Origin: Yersinia canariae
GTDB taxonomy: Bacteria > Pseudomonadota > Gammaproteobacteria > Enterobacterales > Enterobacteriaceae
Assembly (NCBI RefSeq): GCF_009831415.1
Contig: NZ_CP043727.1
Location: 2,790,001 to 2,854,000, forward strand
Direction of reading: 5' to 3'
Length of the DNA stretch: 64,000 nucleotides
Shown here: positions 9,211-20,133 of the stretch, one piece after another
Position numbering within the stretch: the first letter of the stretch is position 1
Layout: each line of letters starts with the position of its first letter
Made by a program: the position numbers and the translations under genes
The notes under the pieces: model-generated
What the model saw: only the letters and a program-made list of their open reading frames with translations
What the model was told of the DNA's origin: nothing
Databases searched by the model: none

Positions 9211-11288
9211 TAGGCTGCTCCTATTGTTGAGGTCATACGGATTTGGCGATTATCACCAATTTCCAGATTAGACAGCACCACCATCTGCGGTAAACTGCGG
9301 CGCAAGAAACGGGCGAGTAATGCGCGGAGTGCATGATTAACCAGCAACACAGGCGGCGCGCCCAGCATCTCCTGGCGCTGCAATGCTTGTTTGGATTGTT
9401 CTAATAAGCGGTCAGCCAACCCCGGTTCCAGCCCACTACCCCCTTGAAGTGCCTGTAATAACAAGCGCTCTAGTGCTGCATCCAGCCCAATAACTTGAAT
9501 TTCGCCAGTTCCTGGGAACCACTGCTGTGCAATTGAGCGCCCCAGCGCAACTCGCACGACGGCGGTCAGCTCGTAAGGATCGGTTTGATTTGGCGCGTGC
9601 TCAGCAAGTGTCTCAATAATGGTGCGCATATCGCGAATGGACACCCGCTCCATTAGCAGGTTTTGCAACACTTTATGCAGCGTGGTTAACGTCACCACCC
9701 CCGGAATAAAATCTTCGGTCAACTTCGGCATCTCTTGTGAAACTCTGTCCAGCAGTTGCTGTGTTTCCTGACGGCCGAACAACTCACTCGCATATTGACT
9801 AATTAGATGGTTCAAGTGCGTGGCAACAACTGTACTGGCCTCAACCACAGTAAAACCCTGAATCTGTGCTTGTTCACGTAATGCACTTTCAATCCACACA
9901 GCCGCCAAACCAAAAGCTGGATCATGTGTTGCTTCACCTGGCAATGTTCCGACAGCATTACCCGGGTTGATTGCTAACCAGCGGCCGGGATGGGCTTCAC
10001 CACTGCCTATTTCGACGCCTTTCATTAATATCCGATAACTGGCTGGCGGCAGTTCCAGATTATCCCGGATATGAACCACTGGCGGCAGGTAGCCCATTTC
10101 TTGGGCAAACTTTTTACGGATACTGCGAATTCGGCCAAGTAATTCGCCATTTTGCTGAAAATCGACCATTGGGATCAGGCGATAACCGACCTCCATACCC
10201 AATGGGTCTTCCAACTGAACATCTGACCAGGTGGCTTCCGTAGCTTGTTGCTGATCTTGCACTACCGGCGCTTCTGCGGCCGTCGGTTGCTGCAATTGCT
10301 TGCCGCGCAAGCGCCAGGCTAATGCCAATAGCGCCGCAGTAAACAGCAGGAATACAAAGTTAGGCATACCAGGCACCATACCGAGCAAACCTAGCACCGC
10401 AGCACTCAACACCATCACCCGCGGATTGTTGAACAGTTGGGTGACCATTTGCTGGCCCACATCCTGATCGGTACTCACGCGGGTAACAATGACACCCGCC
10501 GCCGTGGATATCACCAACGCGGGGATTTGCGCGACCAGACCATCACCAATGGTCAACAACGTATAGGTTTCTGCTGCATGACCCACAGCCATATCGTGCT
10601 GAAGTACCCCGACTAACAGACCACCGACCACGTTAATCACCATGATCAATAGCCCGGCAACCGCATCACCACGAACAAATTTACTGGCCCCGTCCATTGA
10701 GCCGTAGAAGTCAGCTTCCTGTGTGACATCAGAACGGCGTTTTTTCGCCTCGTCCTCACCAATCAAACCGGCATTTAAGTCGGCGTCGATGGCCATCTGC
10801 TTACCGGGCATACCATCAAGGACAAAACGTGCGCCAACTTCGGCAATACGCCCGGCCCCTTTGGTAATAACCATAAAGTTGATGATAACTAAAATGACAA
10901 AGACCACGATGCCGATGGCGAAGTTACCGCCGACCAAGAAATGGCCAAAGGCTTCAACCACTCGCCCCGCCGCCGCCGCACCGGTATGGCCATCCATCAA
11001 AATGATACGGGTGGAAGCAACGTTCAGAGATAGGCGCAGTAAAGTTGAGAACAGCAAAATGGTCGGGAATGCCGCAAAATCCAAAGTTCGCTGGGTAAAC
11101 ATGGCAACCAGCAACACCATAATTGACAGCGCGATGTTGAAGGTAAAGAGCAAATCCAAAATGAAAGGCGGTAACGGCAGCACCATCATCGACAGGATCA
11201 TTAAGATCAGGATTGGACCGGCAAGAACTTGCCACTGCGTATCTTTGAAATTGCCCGGCAAACGAAGCAGGGCGGCCAAATTAGCCAT
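9210..11288 (-). CDS. flhA: FlhA, flagellar type III export gate protein
   Basis: 692 residues, the usual size. The first ~330 residues contain about eight membrane segments with the conserved FHIPEP-type region (VFVILVIINFMVITKGAGRI, then AEVGARFVLDGMPGKQMAID). The C-terminal ~350 residues form the cytoplasmic domain that docks chaperone-substrate complexes. FlhA sits in the MS-ring pore and takes part in proton-driven export. It overlaps flhB upstream and flhE downstream by one base each (TAATG), so the three genes are translationally coupled. Confidence 0.98.
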   Translation of the reverse strand: MANLAALLRLPGNFKDTQWQVLAGPILILMILSMMVLPLPPFILDLLFTFNIALSIMVLLVAMFTQRTLDFAAFPTILLFSTLLRLSLNVASTRIILMDGHTGAAAAGRVVEAFGHFLVGGNFAIGIVVFVILVIINFMVITKGAGRIAEVGARFVLDGMPGKQMAIDADLNAGLIGEDEAKKRRSDVTQEADFYGSMDGASKFVRGDAVAGLLIMVINVVGGLLVGVLQHDMAVGHAAETYTLLTIGDGLVAQIPALVISTAAGVIVTRVSTDQDVGQQMVTQLFNNPRVMVLSAAVLGLLGMVPGMPNFVFLLFTAALLALAWRLRGKQLQQPTAAEAPVVQDQQQATEATWSDVQLEDPLGMEVGYRLIPMVDFQQNGELLGRIRSIRKKFAQEMGYLPPVVHIRDNLELPPASYRILMKGVEIGSGEAHPGRWLAINPGNAVGTLPGEATHDPAFGLAAVWIESALREQAQIQGFTVVEASTVVATHLNHLISQYASELFGRQETQQLLDRVSQEMPKLTEDFIPGVVTLTTLHKVLQNLLMERVSIRDMRTIIETLAEHAPNQTDPYELTAVVRVALGRSIAQQWFPGTGEIQVIGLDAALERLLLQALQGGSGLEPGLADRLLEQSKQALQRQEMLGAPPVLLVNHALRALLARFLRRSLPQMVVLSNLEIGDNRQIRMTSTIGAA

Positions 11289-12436
11289 TAGTCAGTCTCA
11301 CTCTCTGTTGCAAAATCCAGACCTTCCGGTACCGGCAGATGTTCAGGTTTTTTCGGGATTAGTCCACCTTCGCGCTTCCAGCGCTTCAGCTGATACACCC
11401 AAGCAAGGACTTCTGCCACCGCGGCGTACAAGGTGGCTGGAATATGTTGGCCGACCTCACTGTGGCGAAATAATGCCCTGGCCAGCGGCGGCGCTTCTAA
11501 TAAAGGAATGCGATGTTCAGCGCCCAGCTCACGAATGCGCAGTGCAACCGCACCCGCCCCTTTCGCCAACACTTTAGGCGCGCTCATTTTTGCTTCGTTG
11601 TACTGTAACGCAACCGCATAGTGAGTCGGGTTAGTCACTATCACATCAGCTTTCGGCACATCTGCCATCATCCGGCGGCGGGCCATCGCCCGTTGCTGCT
11701 GACGAATGCGCCCTTTCACGTGCGGATCACCTTCTTGATCTTTGAACTCATCACGTATTTCCTGTTTGGTCATACGTAACTTTTTAATGTGACTGGTTAT
11801 CTGGAAAAACACATCGAACCCGACCATGGGGGTCAAACCAAGAACCACGACCAGTCCGCAGAAAATAATCAAATGCAGCGCGTCGCCTAAAGCCGCGACT
11901 GGAGGAGCGGCCATTAAGCGCATCATATCTGGCCAGTTATGCCACAGGAATATACCGGTCACCCAGCCAACCAGCGTCGCCTTCAAAATCGCTTTTAGCA
12001 GCTCAGCCAGCGCCTGAGAAGAAAACATACGTTTTAAGCCTGCTATGGGGCTCATCCGCTTCAGGTCAAATTTGATTGATTCACCGCTAAATAGCACGCC
12101 ACCCAACAGCATCGGCACCGCTATTGCCACGATGACCAATCCGGCAAAAATCGGCACCAGTGCTATCAGCGTTTGTCTGAGTAACATGCCAATTTGGCGT
12201 AGCATTTGCTTATCATCGCTGATGATACCGTGATCAAAATGCAGCCCTTGGGCAATCATGGCGGCCAGTTGTCGCGCCATCGACTCTCCCGAAACCCACA
12301 GGATCGCCAAACCGGCCCCGAGCATCAGCATCGAAGTCAGTTCGCGCGAACGCGGGATCTGGCCTTTCTCGCGAGCCTTCTCCAGCTTGTGGGCTGTGGG
12401 TTCCTCGCTTTTGTCTGCATCGCTATCTTCAGCCAC
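11288..12436 (-). CDS. flhB: FlhB, export gate and substrate-specificity switch protein
   Basis: 382 residues: a charged start (MAEDSDADKSEEPTAHKLEK), four membrane segments up to about residue 210, and the cytoplasmic domain with the autocleavage motif NPTH in VIVTNPTHYAVAL. Cleavage between Asn and Pro underlies the switch from rod/hook to filament export. It is the first gene of flhBAE; the 225-base gap to cheZ should contain the class 2 promoter. Confidence 0.98.
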   Translation of the reverse strand: MAEDSDADKSEEPTAHKLEKAREKGQIPRSRELTSMLMLGAGLAILWVSGESMARQLAAMIAQGLHFDHGIISDDKQMLRQIGMLLRQTLIALVPIFAGLVIVAIAVPMLLGGVLFSGESIKFDLKRMSPIAGLKRMFSSQALAELLKAILKATLVGWVTGIFLWHNWPDMMRLMAAPPVAALGDALHLIIFCGLVVVLGLTPMVGFDVFFQITSHIKKLRMTKQEIRDEFKDQEGDPHVKGRIRQQQRAMARRRMMADVPKADVIVTNPTHYAVALQYNEAKMSAPKVLAKGAGAVALRIRELGAEHRIPLLEAPPLARALFRHSEVGQHIPATLYAAVAEVLAWVYQLKRWKREGGLIPKKPEHLPVPEGLDFATESETD

Positions 12437-12614
12437 AGCAGGTTTTCCTGTTCAGCGTAAGCGTTCCCATCTAAGAGAAAATTAATATGCTTAGCATGAC
12501 AAACATTTAGTTAGCCTATGGATGGAACAAAGCAGCAATTAGGGGGTTATTTCTCGGTTCAAGGCGTTTGGTCGGTTTAGTCGGCGTTTATCGAATGACT
12601 ACGTAAAAAGAGAG

Positions 12615-12642
12615 GGTAGATGAGAGAGGCCTCTCACCTACC
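12615..12642 (-). terminator. Terminator after cheZ
   Basis: GGTAG (12615-12619) with TGAGAG pairs with CTCTCA and CTACC (to 12642), with one mismatch pair and a 4-base loop. On the minus strand the stem is followed after a few bases by TTTTT. It lies 20 bases beyond the cheZ stop and ends the chemotaxis transcript before flhB. Confidence 0.7.
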
Positions 12643-12661
12643 GATTAAGGTTTCGGGCAGC

Positions 12662-13306
12662 TTAGAAGCCCAGGCTGTCAAGCAGGTCATCAACCTGATC
12701 CTGACTGGCAATAACGCCTGCGCCATTTTTATCCAATTGAGGCCCATTGAGTAAACTGTCAGCCGGTTTCTGCGGTTTTGATGGCATATCCGGAATATTC
12801 TCCATCAATACCATCAATAGCTGTTTCTCAATTTCTTGCACGACATCCATCATGCGCTTGATAACCTGACCTGTTAGGTCTTGGAAATCCTGCGCCATCA
12901 TGATTTCCAATAATTGCGCATTGGTAAATGATGTATGTTGCGGCACCACATCCAGATAGTCTCGGGTATCAGTGACCAAAGAGCGGGCATCTGATAGCTC
13001 GATTGGATTAGCAAACCATTCGTCCCAGCGAACTTTGAGCGCCTTAGCCGATGACTCCAGCTCATTTTGGCGTGGTTGCGCTGCTTCAACACAGTTTAAT
13101 GCTCTTTCCGCAGCCTGCGCCGTCATATGAACCACATAGTCCAAACGGTCGCGCGCATCAGGAATCGCTTCTGCTGCCTGAGCAATGGCCTGATCCAGAC
13201 CCAACTCGCGCAAACTGTCACGTAACATCCGCGTCAGTTGACCAATACGACTTATTATATCACTGGCAGATGCCGCATCTGTTGCGGGCATTTGATGGTT
13301 ACTCAT
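12662..13306 (-). CDS. cheZ: CheZ, CheY-P phosphatase
   Basis: 214 residues, the standard length. It contains the active-site helix ([20 protein letters not shown]), whose Asp and Gln act on phosphorylated CheY, and ends with the CheY-tethering peptide ([12 protein letters not shown]). CheZ resets the motor signal in the cytoplasm. It is the last gene of the receptor-cheR-cheB-cheY-cheZ group, 9 bases after cheY, and is followed by a terminator. Confidence 0.97.
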   Translation of the reverse strand: MSNHQMPATDAASASDIISRIGQLTRMLRDSLRELGLDQAIAQAAEAIPDARDRLDYVVHMTAQAAERALNCVEAAQPRQNELESSAKALKVRWDEWFANPIELSDARSLVTDTRDYLDVVPQHTSFTNAQLLEIMMAQDFQDLTGQVIKRMMDVVQEIEKQLLMVLMENIPDMPSKPQKPADSLLNGPQLDKNGAGVIASQDQVDDLLDSLGF

Positions 13307-13315
13307 CTCGCCTCC

Positions 13316-13741
<426 letters not shown>

Positions 13742-13792
13742 TTAATATCAATACCGATTCCCACCGGAAGAAAATGAATGCCCAAAGTCGCT

Positions 13793-14842
13793 TTATATAC
13801 GCAGGGCTTGACCGCTGCTTATCTGTGCCAGCATGCGCTGGCTTATCTGGTTCAATTCCAGAATTTCATTAACGCCACCCATCCCAATAGCTTCACGCGG
13901 CATCCCGAAGACCACACAGCTGGCCTCGTTTTGTGCAATGGTATAAGCCCCTGCCCGATGCATTTCCAGTAAACCGGCGGCACCGTCATTACCCATTCCC
14001 GTCAGGATCACACCGACCGCATTGCGCCCGGCATACTGCGCCACGGAACGAAAAAGCACATCGACCGAAGGACGATGGCGATTAACCGCAGGCCCGTCAT
14101 GAATACGCACCTGATAGTTTGCCCCACTGCGCGCCAATTCCATGTGCCGATCACCGGGTGCAATATAGGCGTGTCCTGGCAATACCCGCTCACCGTCTTC
14201 TGCTTCTTTCACGGTAATCTGGCACAGTTTATTGAGCCGCTCCGCAAATGAACGCGTGAAACCCGGCGGCATATGCTGTGTTATCAGCAATGCCGGACTG
14301 GTCGGTGGCAAAGGCTGTAATACCGTGCGGATGGCTTCAGTACCCCCGGTTGATGCACCAATCGCGATTAACTTCTCGCTACTAAGAAGCGGTGTATGAG
14401 TTAACATCACCGGCGCATTTTCTGGGCCACGTTGTGGTAAACGGGCTTTAGCCGCAGTGCGAATTTTCTCCGCAATCAACTCACTGTATGCCAGCATCCC
14501 CTCTCTGATACCCAACTGAGGTTTGGTGACGAAATCAATTGCCCCCAATTCCAGCGCCCGCATGGTTATCTCGGAGTTCTTACCGGTTAATGATGAAACC
14601 ATTACCACCGGCATTGGCCGTAACCGCATCAGTTTCTCGAGAAAATCCAACCCGTCCATCCGCGGCATTTCAACATCGAGTGTTAAGACCTGCGGATTAA
14701 ATTTTTTAATCAAATCACGGGCAACCAACGGATCAGGTGCCGCTGCAACCATTTCCATGTCTGGGTGACTGTTAATAATCTCTGTCATTAACTGGCGCAT
14801 CAACGCAGAATCATCAACGCACAATACTCTGATTTTACTCAT
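13793..14842 (-). CDS. cheB: CheB, receptor methylesterase/deamidase
   Basis: 349 residues from the ATG at 14842. A GTG directly before it is in frame, but MSKIRVL matches the E. coli start. An N-terminal receiver domain ([25 protein letters not shown] with the phospho-Asp) is joined to the catalytic domain with [10 protein letters not shown] (active Ser), QHMPPGFT (His) and GMGNDGAAG (Asp). It removes methyl groups from receptor glutamates after phosphorylation by CheA. The ATG overlaps the cheR stop (TGATG), so translation is coupled. Confidence 0.97.
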   Translation of the reverse strand: MSKIRVLCVDDSALMRQLMTEIINSHPDMEMVAAAPDPLVARDLIKKFNPQVLTLDVEMPRMDGLDFLEKLMRLRPMPVVMVSSLTGKNSEITMRALELGAIDFVTKPQLGIREGMLAYSELIAEKIRTAAKARLPQRGPENAPVMLTHTPLLSSEKLIAIGASTGGTEAIRTVLQPLPPTSPALLITQHMPPGFTRSFAERLNKLCQITVKEAEDGERVLPGHAYIAPGDRHMELARSGANYQVRIHDGPAVNRHRPSVDVLFRSVAQYAGRNAVGVILTGMGNDGAAGLLEMHRAGAYTIAQNEASCVVFGMPREAIGMGGVNEILELNQISQRMLAQISSGQALRI

Positions 14843-15702
14843 CACCTCTCCTTGGTCAGTCCATAAACGGTCTGCCCGCGCAAATAGAATTCCCGACTAA
14901 TTTGACTGAAATTCTCCGAGTGACCTGCAAACATCAAGCCGCCGGGTTTTAGCAAAGGGACAAAGCGACGCAAGATGCGTTCCTGCGTTTCTTTGTCGAA
15001 ATAAATCATCACATTACGACAAAAAATGGCATCAAATTGCCCCGGCAATGCCCATTCAGGCGCTAATAGATTCAGTTGCTGAAAATGAATCATATTGGCA
15101 AGCTCCGGCCGCACTCTTACCATGCCCTGATGAGGGCCGGTGCCACGCAGGAAATAACGTTGCATTTGTTGCGCAGACAAGGAACGCAATTCATCTTGCC
15201 GATACACGCCACTGGTGGCTTTCTCCAGAACTTGCGTATCAATATCACTGGCCAATATCTGGCACGACCCCGACCGATTTCCCAACACATCACATAATGT
15301 CATTGCAATGGAATAAGGCTCTTCGCCAGTCGAGGCCGCCGTACTCCAGACTGAATAGCTCCCCGGTCGCTGTCGAGCATGCTCAGCCAGGATCGGGAAA
15401 TGGTGCGCCTCACGGAAAAATGCCGTCAGGTTAGTGGTCAATGCATTAACAAATGCCTGCCACTCTGCACTGTTCGGATCACTTTCTAACAACGCCAAAT
15501 ATTGACCAAAATCGTTAATATCCAGCAATCTCAACCGCCTAACTAAGCGGTTATAGACCATTTCCCGTTTGTGATCGGCCAGAACAATCCCGGCCCGTTG
15601 GTAAATAAGTTGGCAAATGCGTCGGAAATGAACATCCGACAGCGGGAGCCGTTGAATCATCTGGGTCAGGAGAGACCCAGACTCTTGGGGTGATGGTTTC
15701 AT
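14842..15702 (-). CDS. cheR: CheR, receptor methyltransferase
   Basis: 286 residues. The SAM-binding region ([21 protein letters not shown]) and the end [20 protein letters not shown] are family features. CheR methylates glutamates on chemoreceptors in the cytoplasm, opposing CheB for adaptation. It starts 28 bases after the tap-like receptor gene and ends in overlap with cheB. Confidence 0.97.
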   Translation of the reverse strand: MKPSPQESGSLLTQMIQRLPLSDVHFRRICQLIYQRAGIVLADHKREMVYNRLVRRLRLLDINDFGQYLALLESDPNSAEWQAFVNALTTNLTAFFREAHHFPILAEHARQRPGSYSVWSTAASTGEEPYSIAMTLCDVLGNRSGSCQILASDIDTQVLEKATSGVYRQDELRSLSAQQMQRYFLRGTGPHQGMVRVRPELANMIHFQQLNLLAPEWALPGQFDAIFCRNVMIYFDKETQERILRRFVPLLKPGGLMFAGHSENFSQISREFYLRGQTVYGLTKER

Positions 15703-15730
15703 CCGGTTTCACCCCACAATACAGTCTTCG

Positions 15731-17383
15731 TTACGACGTTTGACAATCTGGGGTTTCCTTTGCAGCCGCTGTTTTCACAACAAATTGCTTACCAATGCCC
15801 GCTGCTGACTGCCCCTCCCCGCTGTTGCTATCGTGCTCCAAACGAAAGACAGACACTGCATCGGAGAGCATACCTGCTTGCTCTTCCAGTGCATTAGCCG
15901 CAGCTGCAGCCTCTTCCACTAATGCGGCGTTTTGCTGAGTGACCTGATCCATCTGTGTTACCGCGAGTGAAACCTGCTCAATACCTCGGCTTTGTTCATC
16001 CGAAGCGGAAGCGATTTCCCCCATAATGTCGGTAACCCGAGTCACTGAGCGAACAATCTCTTCCATGGTCGTACCCGCATTTTCGACCAGTGTGGAGCCC
16101 TGGCGAACACGGCTAACCGATTCATCGATTAACCCTTTGATTTCTTTTGCTGCCTGCGCACTGCGCTGAGCTAAATTACGAACTTCACCGGCAACAACCG
16201 CGAACCCACGCCCTTGCTCACCAGCACGTGCGGCTTCAACAGCAGCATTCAGTGCCAGAATGTTAGTTTGGAAGGCAATACCATCGATAACGCTGGTAAT
16301 GGCACCAATCTTCTGCGAACTGGTGGCGATATCATGCATAGTGTCCACGACACTTCCGGCTAACTCACCGCCTTTAGCCGCCGTTCCCGAAGCATCTTGT
16401 GCCAATTGTGTCGCTTGGCGAGCATTATCGGCATTTTGTTTCACTGTCGCCGTCAATTGCTCCATGCTGGCCGCCGTTTGCTCTAATGACGCGGCCTGCT
16501 GCTCAGTTCTTGCAGACAAATCATTGTTACCGGCAGAGATTTCCTGAATACCCGTTAACATTGATTCGGCCCCGTCGCGAACATGGCTAACCGTGGTGAT
16601 AAGCGACTGTTGCATCGTGCGCAAGCTGGCAAACATCTGACTGATTTCATTACGGCCAGTGACCGAAATCTGACCGGATAAATCACCTTCAGCAATGCGA
16701 TCAAAATGGCCGCGCATAATCTTCAATGGCGACACAAACATGGTGCGTAGCCAAATTAGTGAAGAAATCGCCATCGCGATCACCATCAGAATCGCGCCCG
16801 CAAAGATCCACATTGAGAGGTGATAAGCCTGCTGATTTTCAGTGCCCGCTTGTGCAATCACTTCATTGGCATACTGCAAATACTGCAAGAAATCAGCTTC
16901 AAACAAATCTTGAGTTTTCTGAGTCGGTTGATCCATAAAACCCTGCAAATTGCCGGCTTCCAGGAAATCGATTAACTCCCGTAATGAACTCCGTAGGTTC
17001 TGATAGCTCTTTTTGGTCGCATCTAACAACTCACCACCGGTATCACTCTCATCAAGACGAGGTACCGCGAGAAACTGATTAAAATAGAGATCAGCTTTCT
17101 GCAGTGAGCTACGCGCATTACCCATTAGCGCGTTGACTTGCTCCTGAGGGACTTTGAGAGCCGAGCGAGTCCCCGCCCGGTTTAAGGTATTACGCGCCTG
17201 AAGTAAGGATACCCAACTGAGGCTTAATGCATCCCGTTGCTGACTACTGAGATCCACACGGTTTAAATTTTGATAGTCTGAACGAAAAGCAGTAAATGAC
17301 AGACCACTTGAAATTAACTGTATCGAGCAAATCAACATCAGTAACAGGAAAAAGCTGGTAGAAATCCGGATTCGGCCAAACAT
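15731..17383 (-). CDS. Methyl-accepting chemotaxis receptor, Tap-like position, no CheR-docking tail
   Basis: 550 residues: an N-terminal membrane segment, a four-helix periplasmic ligand domain (about 40-190), a second membrane segment (about 192-213), HAMP, then the long signalling coiled coil. The hairpin tip ([20 protein letters not shown]) that contacts CheA and CheW is conserved, as are the methylation-region repeats ([20 protein letters not shown]). The protein ends CQTS and lacks the NWETF pentapeptide found on the other two receptors here, so it is a low-efficiency CheR substrate like E. coli Tap. It precedes cheR. The ligand cannot be read from sequence; Tsr/Tar-type ligand domains sense amino acids or peptides. 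Confidence 0.93.
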   Translation of the reverse strand: MFGRIRISTSFFLLLMLICSIQLISSGLSFTAFRSDYQNLNRVDLSSQQRDALSLSWVSLLQARNTLNRAGTRSALKVPQEQVNALMGNARSSLQKADLYFNQFLAVPRLDESDTGGELLDATKKSYQNLRSSLRELIDFLEAGNLQGFMDQPTQKTQDLFEADFLQYLQYANEVIAQAGTENQQAYHLSMWIFAGAILMVIAMAISSLIWLRTMFVSPLKIMRGHFDRIAEGDLSGQISVTGRNEISQMFASLRTMQQSLITTVSHVRDGAESMLTGIQEISAGNNDLSARTEQQAASLEQTAASMEQLTATVKQNADNARQATQLAQDASGTAAKGGELAGSVVDTMHDIATSSQKIGAITSVIDGIAFQTNILALNAAVEAARAGEQGRGFAVVAGEVRNLAQRSAQAAKEIKGLIDESVSRVRQGSTLVENAGTTMEEIVRSVTRVTDIMGEIASASDEQSRGIEQVSLAVTQMDQVTQQNAALVEEAAAAANALEEQAGMLSDAVSVFRLEHDSNSGEGQSAAGIGKQFVVKTAAAKETPDCQTS

Positions 17384-17426
17384 CGTAACCTCTTCTCAGC
17401 CGGCTCGTTGGCCGGCTTTATTTTTC

Positions 17427-17549
17427 CCCGTCATACTTCAAGTGCATGTATGTTGGCTGCCTTCGTTCACCCCAGTCACTTACTGATGTAAGCGCTTGGG
17501 GATTTCCTTAGTTGCCGCTTTCCCGCAACTCGAATTATTTAGGGTATAT
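17427..17549. repeat. Interspersed imperfect palindrome of Yersinia/enterobacterial type
   Basis: This gap between two receptor genes holds a known-looking dispersed element. It has ends of the ATACTTCAAG and AACTCGAATTATTTAGGGTA type, partial inverted matches (TTCAAGT against ACTCGAA), and a central dyad in which CCCC, CTTAC, GTAAG and GGGG pair around 17470-17500. I recall near-identical elements scattered through Yersinia and Serratia genomes, but I cannot assign it to ERIC or YPAL by name without a search. A GC hairpin (AGCCGGC at 17398-17404 with GCCGGCT at 17411-17417) lies just beside it. Confidence 0.65.
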
Positions 17550-17564
17550 GTTTTGTGTAGGGTA

Positions 17565-19238
17565 CTAGAAAGTTTCCCAATTCTCTTGCAGGTCACTTCC
17601 CAGTGTTTTTTTAGCAGTTCCGCTCTTATCCTGTGTCGGCTGCTTTGGTTTTCTGACATCTTTTGTGGTACTACCGTTATCCATACGCAGGACAAATACG
17701 GACATGGATTGGGTTAACATACTGGCTTGTTCTTCCAGCGCCGCAGCGGCAGAAGCTGATTCTTCCACCAAAGAGGCGTTTTGTTGGGTCACGCGGTCCA
17801 TTTCTGTCACGGCCTGGCCGACCTGATCGATACCACGGCTTTGTTCATCAGAGGCGGAAGCGATTTCACCCATGATGTCAGTCACGCGGGTCACCGCATT
17901 CACGATATCGCCCATGGTTTCACCGGCGCTTTCCACCAGGACAGAACCCATGTCGACACGGCTGACTGAATCTTCAATTAAGCCTTTAATTTCTTTTGCT
18001 GCTTGCGCGCTGCGCTGAGCCAGATTACGAACTTCACCCGCGACTACTGCAAAACCACGGCCTTGCTCACCGGCACGTGCTGCTTCAACGGCGGCATTCA
18101 ATGCCAAAATATTGGTCTGGAAAGCGATGCCATCGATAACGCTGGTAATATCAGCAATTTTCTGTGAACTACCCGCAATCTCATGCATGGTTTGCACCAC
18201 GTTAGCGACCACTTTCCCGCCTTTTTGTGCGGTTTCTGATGCACTCAATGCCAACTGACTGGCCTGACGGGCATTTTCAGCATTCTGTTTCACAGTGGCC
18301 GTTAACTGCTCCATGCTGGCAGCGGTTTCTTCCAGTGATGCGGCTTGCTGCTCTGTACGAGCTGACAAATCATTGTTACCCGCGGCAATTTCTGACGCGC
18401 CGCTATAAATAGCATCAGCACCCAAGCGCACATCGCTGACGGTAGTAATCAATTCAGATTGCATATGCTTCAGGCTGGCAGCTAAGGTGCCCATTTCATT
18501 GCGGCTATGCACTTCAATTGTCTGAGTTAAATCACCATTTGCGATGTGTTTAATATGCTCAATCAAGTGTTTAAGTGGGTTAATCAAGATGTGTTGCATA
18601 CCCAACCAAACAAAGACAATCACAACGAATACCGCAATCAGAACGAAAACAATCACACTCATCGCATAAGTAAAGGAACGGTTGCTGTCCTCTACTGCGC
18701 TAGTGTAAAGACGATCGTTTTGTGTCAGATAGGTGTTGTAATCATGCTCAAAAGCATTTTGGAAGCTTGAGGTGGGCTGATCGAAGAATTCATTGATCTT
18801 GCCTGCTTCCATTAATTGGATAAGTTCGGTCAATGCGCCAAAATATTGGTCATAGGTTTGCTTTAATTTTTTAGCCGATTCAGGGTCTTGTTGGCTATCG
18901 AGTGGGATCTGTTCATAACTTTTAAAACGCTCCTCTGCCACACCTAATGTCCCTTTGGCTGAAGCCAAAAGGTCATTCACCGTCGGGCCACTGCCGGTGT
19001 GGTTCACATCCATCATGTAACGGATGCCCGCGCGGTTAAGCGTATTACGTGTTTGCAGTAGATTTACCCAGCTTTCATTCAATACCGACTGTTGCTGACG
19101 GATAACTTGTAAAACCGCGAAGTTTTCTTTGTCATTTTTTAAGGAGTTGAAGAAAAGCCCGCCGGAAACCAGTTGTAAGGCACCAAATAGCACTAACACC
19201 AGCAGCAGGCTGGTGACCACTTTCATACGCTTGAACAT
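17565..19238 (-). CDS. Methyl-accepting chemotaxis receptor, Tar/Tsr type with NWETF tail
   Basis: 557 residues: membrane segment 1 (about 8-30), periplasmic four-helix ligand domain, membrane segment 2 (about 190-213), HAMP, and a signalling domain with the conserved tip. It ends NWETF, the CheR/CheB docking pentapeptide, so it is a major-type receptor. It occupies the place of tar in the E. coli meche operon and has its own sigma-28 promoter upstream. RBS GAAGGG precedes the ATG. Whether it senses serine, aspartate or something else is not decided here; I leave the symbol blank for that reason. Confidence 0.93.
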   Translation of the reverse strand: MFKRMKVVTSLLLVLVLFGALQLVSGGLFFNSLKNDKENFAVLQVIRQQQSVLNESWVNLLQTRNTLNRAGIRYMMDVNHTGSGPTVNDLLASAKGTLGVAEERFKSYEQIPLDSQQDPESAKKLKQTYDQYFGALTELIQLMEAGKINEFFDQPTSSFQNAFEHDYNTYLTQNDRLYTSAVEDSNRSFTYAMSVIVFVLIAVFVVIVFVWLGMQHILINPLKHLIEHIKHIANGDLTQTIEVHSRNEMGTLAASLKHMQSELITTVSDVRLGADAIYSGASEIAAGNNDLSARTEQQAASLEETAASMEQLTATVKQNAENARQASQLALSASETAQKGGKVVANVVQTMHEIAGSSQKIADITSVIDGIAFQTNILALNAAVEAARAGEQGRGFAVVAGEVRNLAQRSAQAAKEIKGLIEDSVSRVDMGSVLVESAGETMGDIVNAVTRVTDIMGEIASASDEQSRGIDQVGQAVTEMDRVTQQNASLVEESASAAAALEEQASMLTQSMSVFVLRMDNGSTTKDVRKPKQPTQDKSGTAKKTLGSDLQENWETF

Positions 19239-19318
19239 GTTATCCCTTCATAAGTACGTCAAAATATAGATATGTCAAATACGGGTACGCCAAAACATAA
19301 GACGTTTAATTAACTGTG

Positions 19319-19345
19319 TTATCGGCACCGAAAGGGGGAACTTTA
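19319..19345 (-). promoter_or_regulatory. FliA (sigma-28) promoter of the Tar/Tsr-type receptor gene
   Basis: On the minus strand TAAAGTTC (19345-19338), 11 bases, then GCCGATAA (19326-19319): 7/8 and 8/8 matches to the consensus. It lies about 80 bases upstream of the receptor ATG and downstream of the cheW hairpin, so the receptor-receptor-cheRBYZ group can be transcribed separately from motAB-cheAW. Confidence 0.88.
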
Positions 19346-19419
19346 CCGGGGAGAGAGATTATTTTACCGGGGAGATACTGGGGATTAACAATTTGATCTT
19401 TGTGTTTAGGCAAAACTCG

Positions 19420-19449
19420 GAGCAGAAGGGCTAACTTGCCCTCCTGCTC
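19420..19449 (-). terminator. Probable terminator after cheW
   Basis: GAGCAG plus AGGGC (19420-19431) pair with GCCCT plus CTGCTC (19438-19449) with one A/C mismatch and a 6-base loop. On the minus strand it is followed by a short TTTT. It is about 70 bases beyond the cheW stop and before the next FliA promoter. Confidence 0.55.
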
Positions 19450-19518
19450 GTTTGAAAAGGTGATGATATGTGGTCAGTGACTCAGCATCGAATCAAAACC
19501 TGGCCCTATTAGGCTTAA

Positions 19519-20016
19519 TTAACCTTTCACCACAGAATCAAGCAATGACATCTCTTCACTGCTCAGTAACTTCTCAATATCAACCAAAATCAGCATCCGC
19601 TCACCCAGTGAACCTAGCCCTGTCAGGTACTCGGTCGCCAGGGTCACGGCAAACTCAGGGGCCGGACGGATTTGCTCTGCTGTTAGTGACAGCACATCAG
19701 ATACACCATCGACGACAATACCGACGACACGCTGACCAAAATTCAGCACGATGACGACTGTATTTTCATTATAGCTGACGCCCTGTTGGGCAAATTTAAC
19801 CCGTAAATCAATAATAGGAACAATAACGCCGCGTAAGTTAGTGACACCTTTAATGAACGCCGGAGTGTTAGCGATACGGGTCACTTGATCATAACCCCTG
19901 ATCTCCTGGACTTTCAAAATATCAATGCCGTACTCTTCAGCACCCAGCGTAAAAATCAGGAACTCTTGTCCTACCGTTTCGCCAGCCAGCTTCGTGACGG
20001 TTGCTAGTCCTGCCAT
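19519..20016 (-). CDS. cheW: CheW, receptor-kinase coupling protein
   Basis: 165 residues from the ATG at 20016, which is preceded by AAGGG; an in-frame ATG five codons earlier has no such [40 protein letters not shown] and [16 protein letters not shown] are the SH3-like CheW fold residues that bridge receptors and CheA. Cytoplasmic. It is the last gene of motA-motB-cheA-cheW and is followed by a hairpin. Confidence 0.97.
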   Translation of the reverse strand: MAGLATVTKLAGETVGQEFLIFTLGAEEYGIDILKVQEIRGYDQVTRIANTPAFIKGVTNLRGVIVPIIDLRVKFAQQGVSYNENTVVIVLNFGQRVVGIVVDGVSDVLSLTAEQIRPAPEFAVTLATEYLTGLGSLGERMLILVDIEKLLSSEEMSLLDSVVKG

Positions 20017-20133
20017 GTTTTTACCCTTCAATCAATAGGTTGAATTTATGTTTGTTTCAAGGCCAGGAACAAACTCCGTGCCCTCTACCTGTTTTCGTAC
20101 AGGTTCCATACAGGCTCTACAAAAATACATTTG

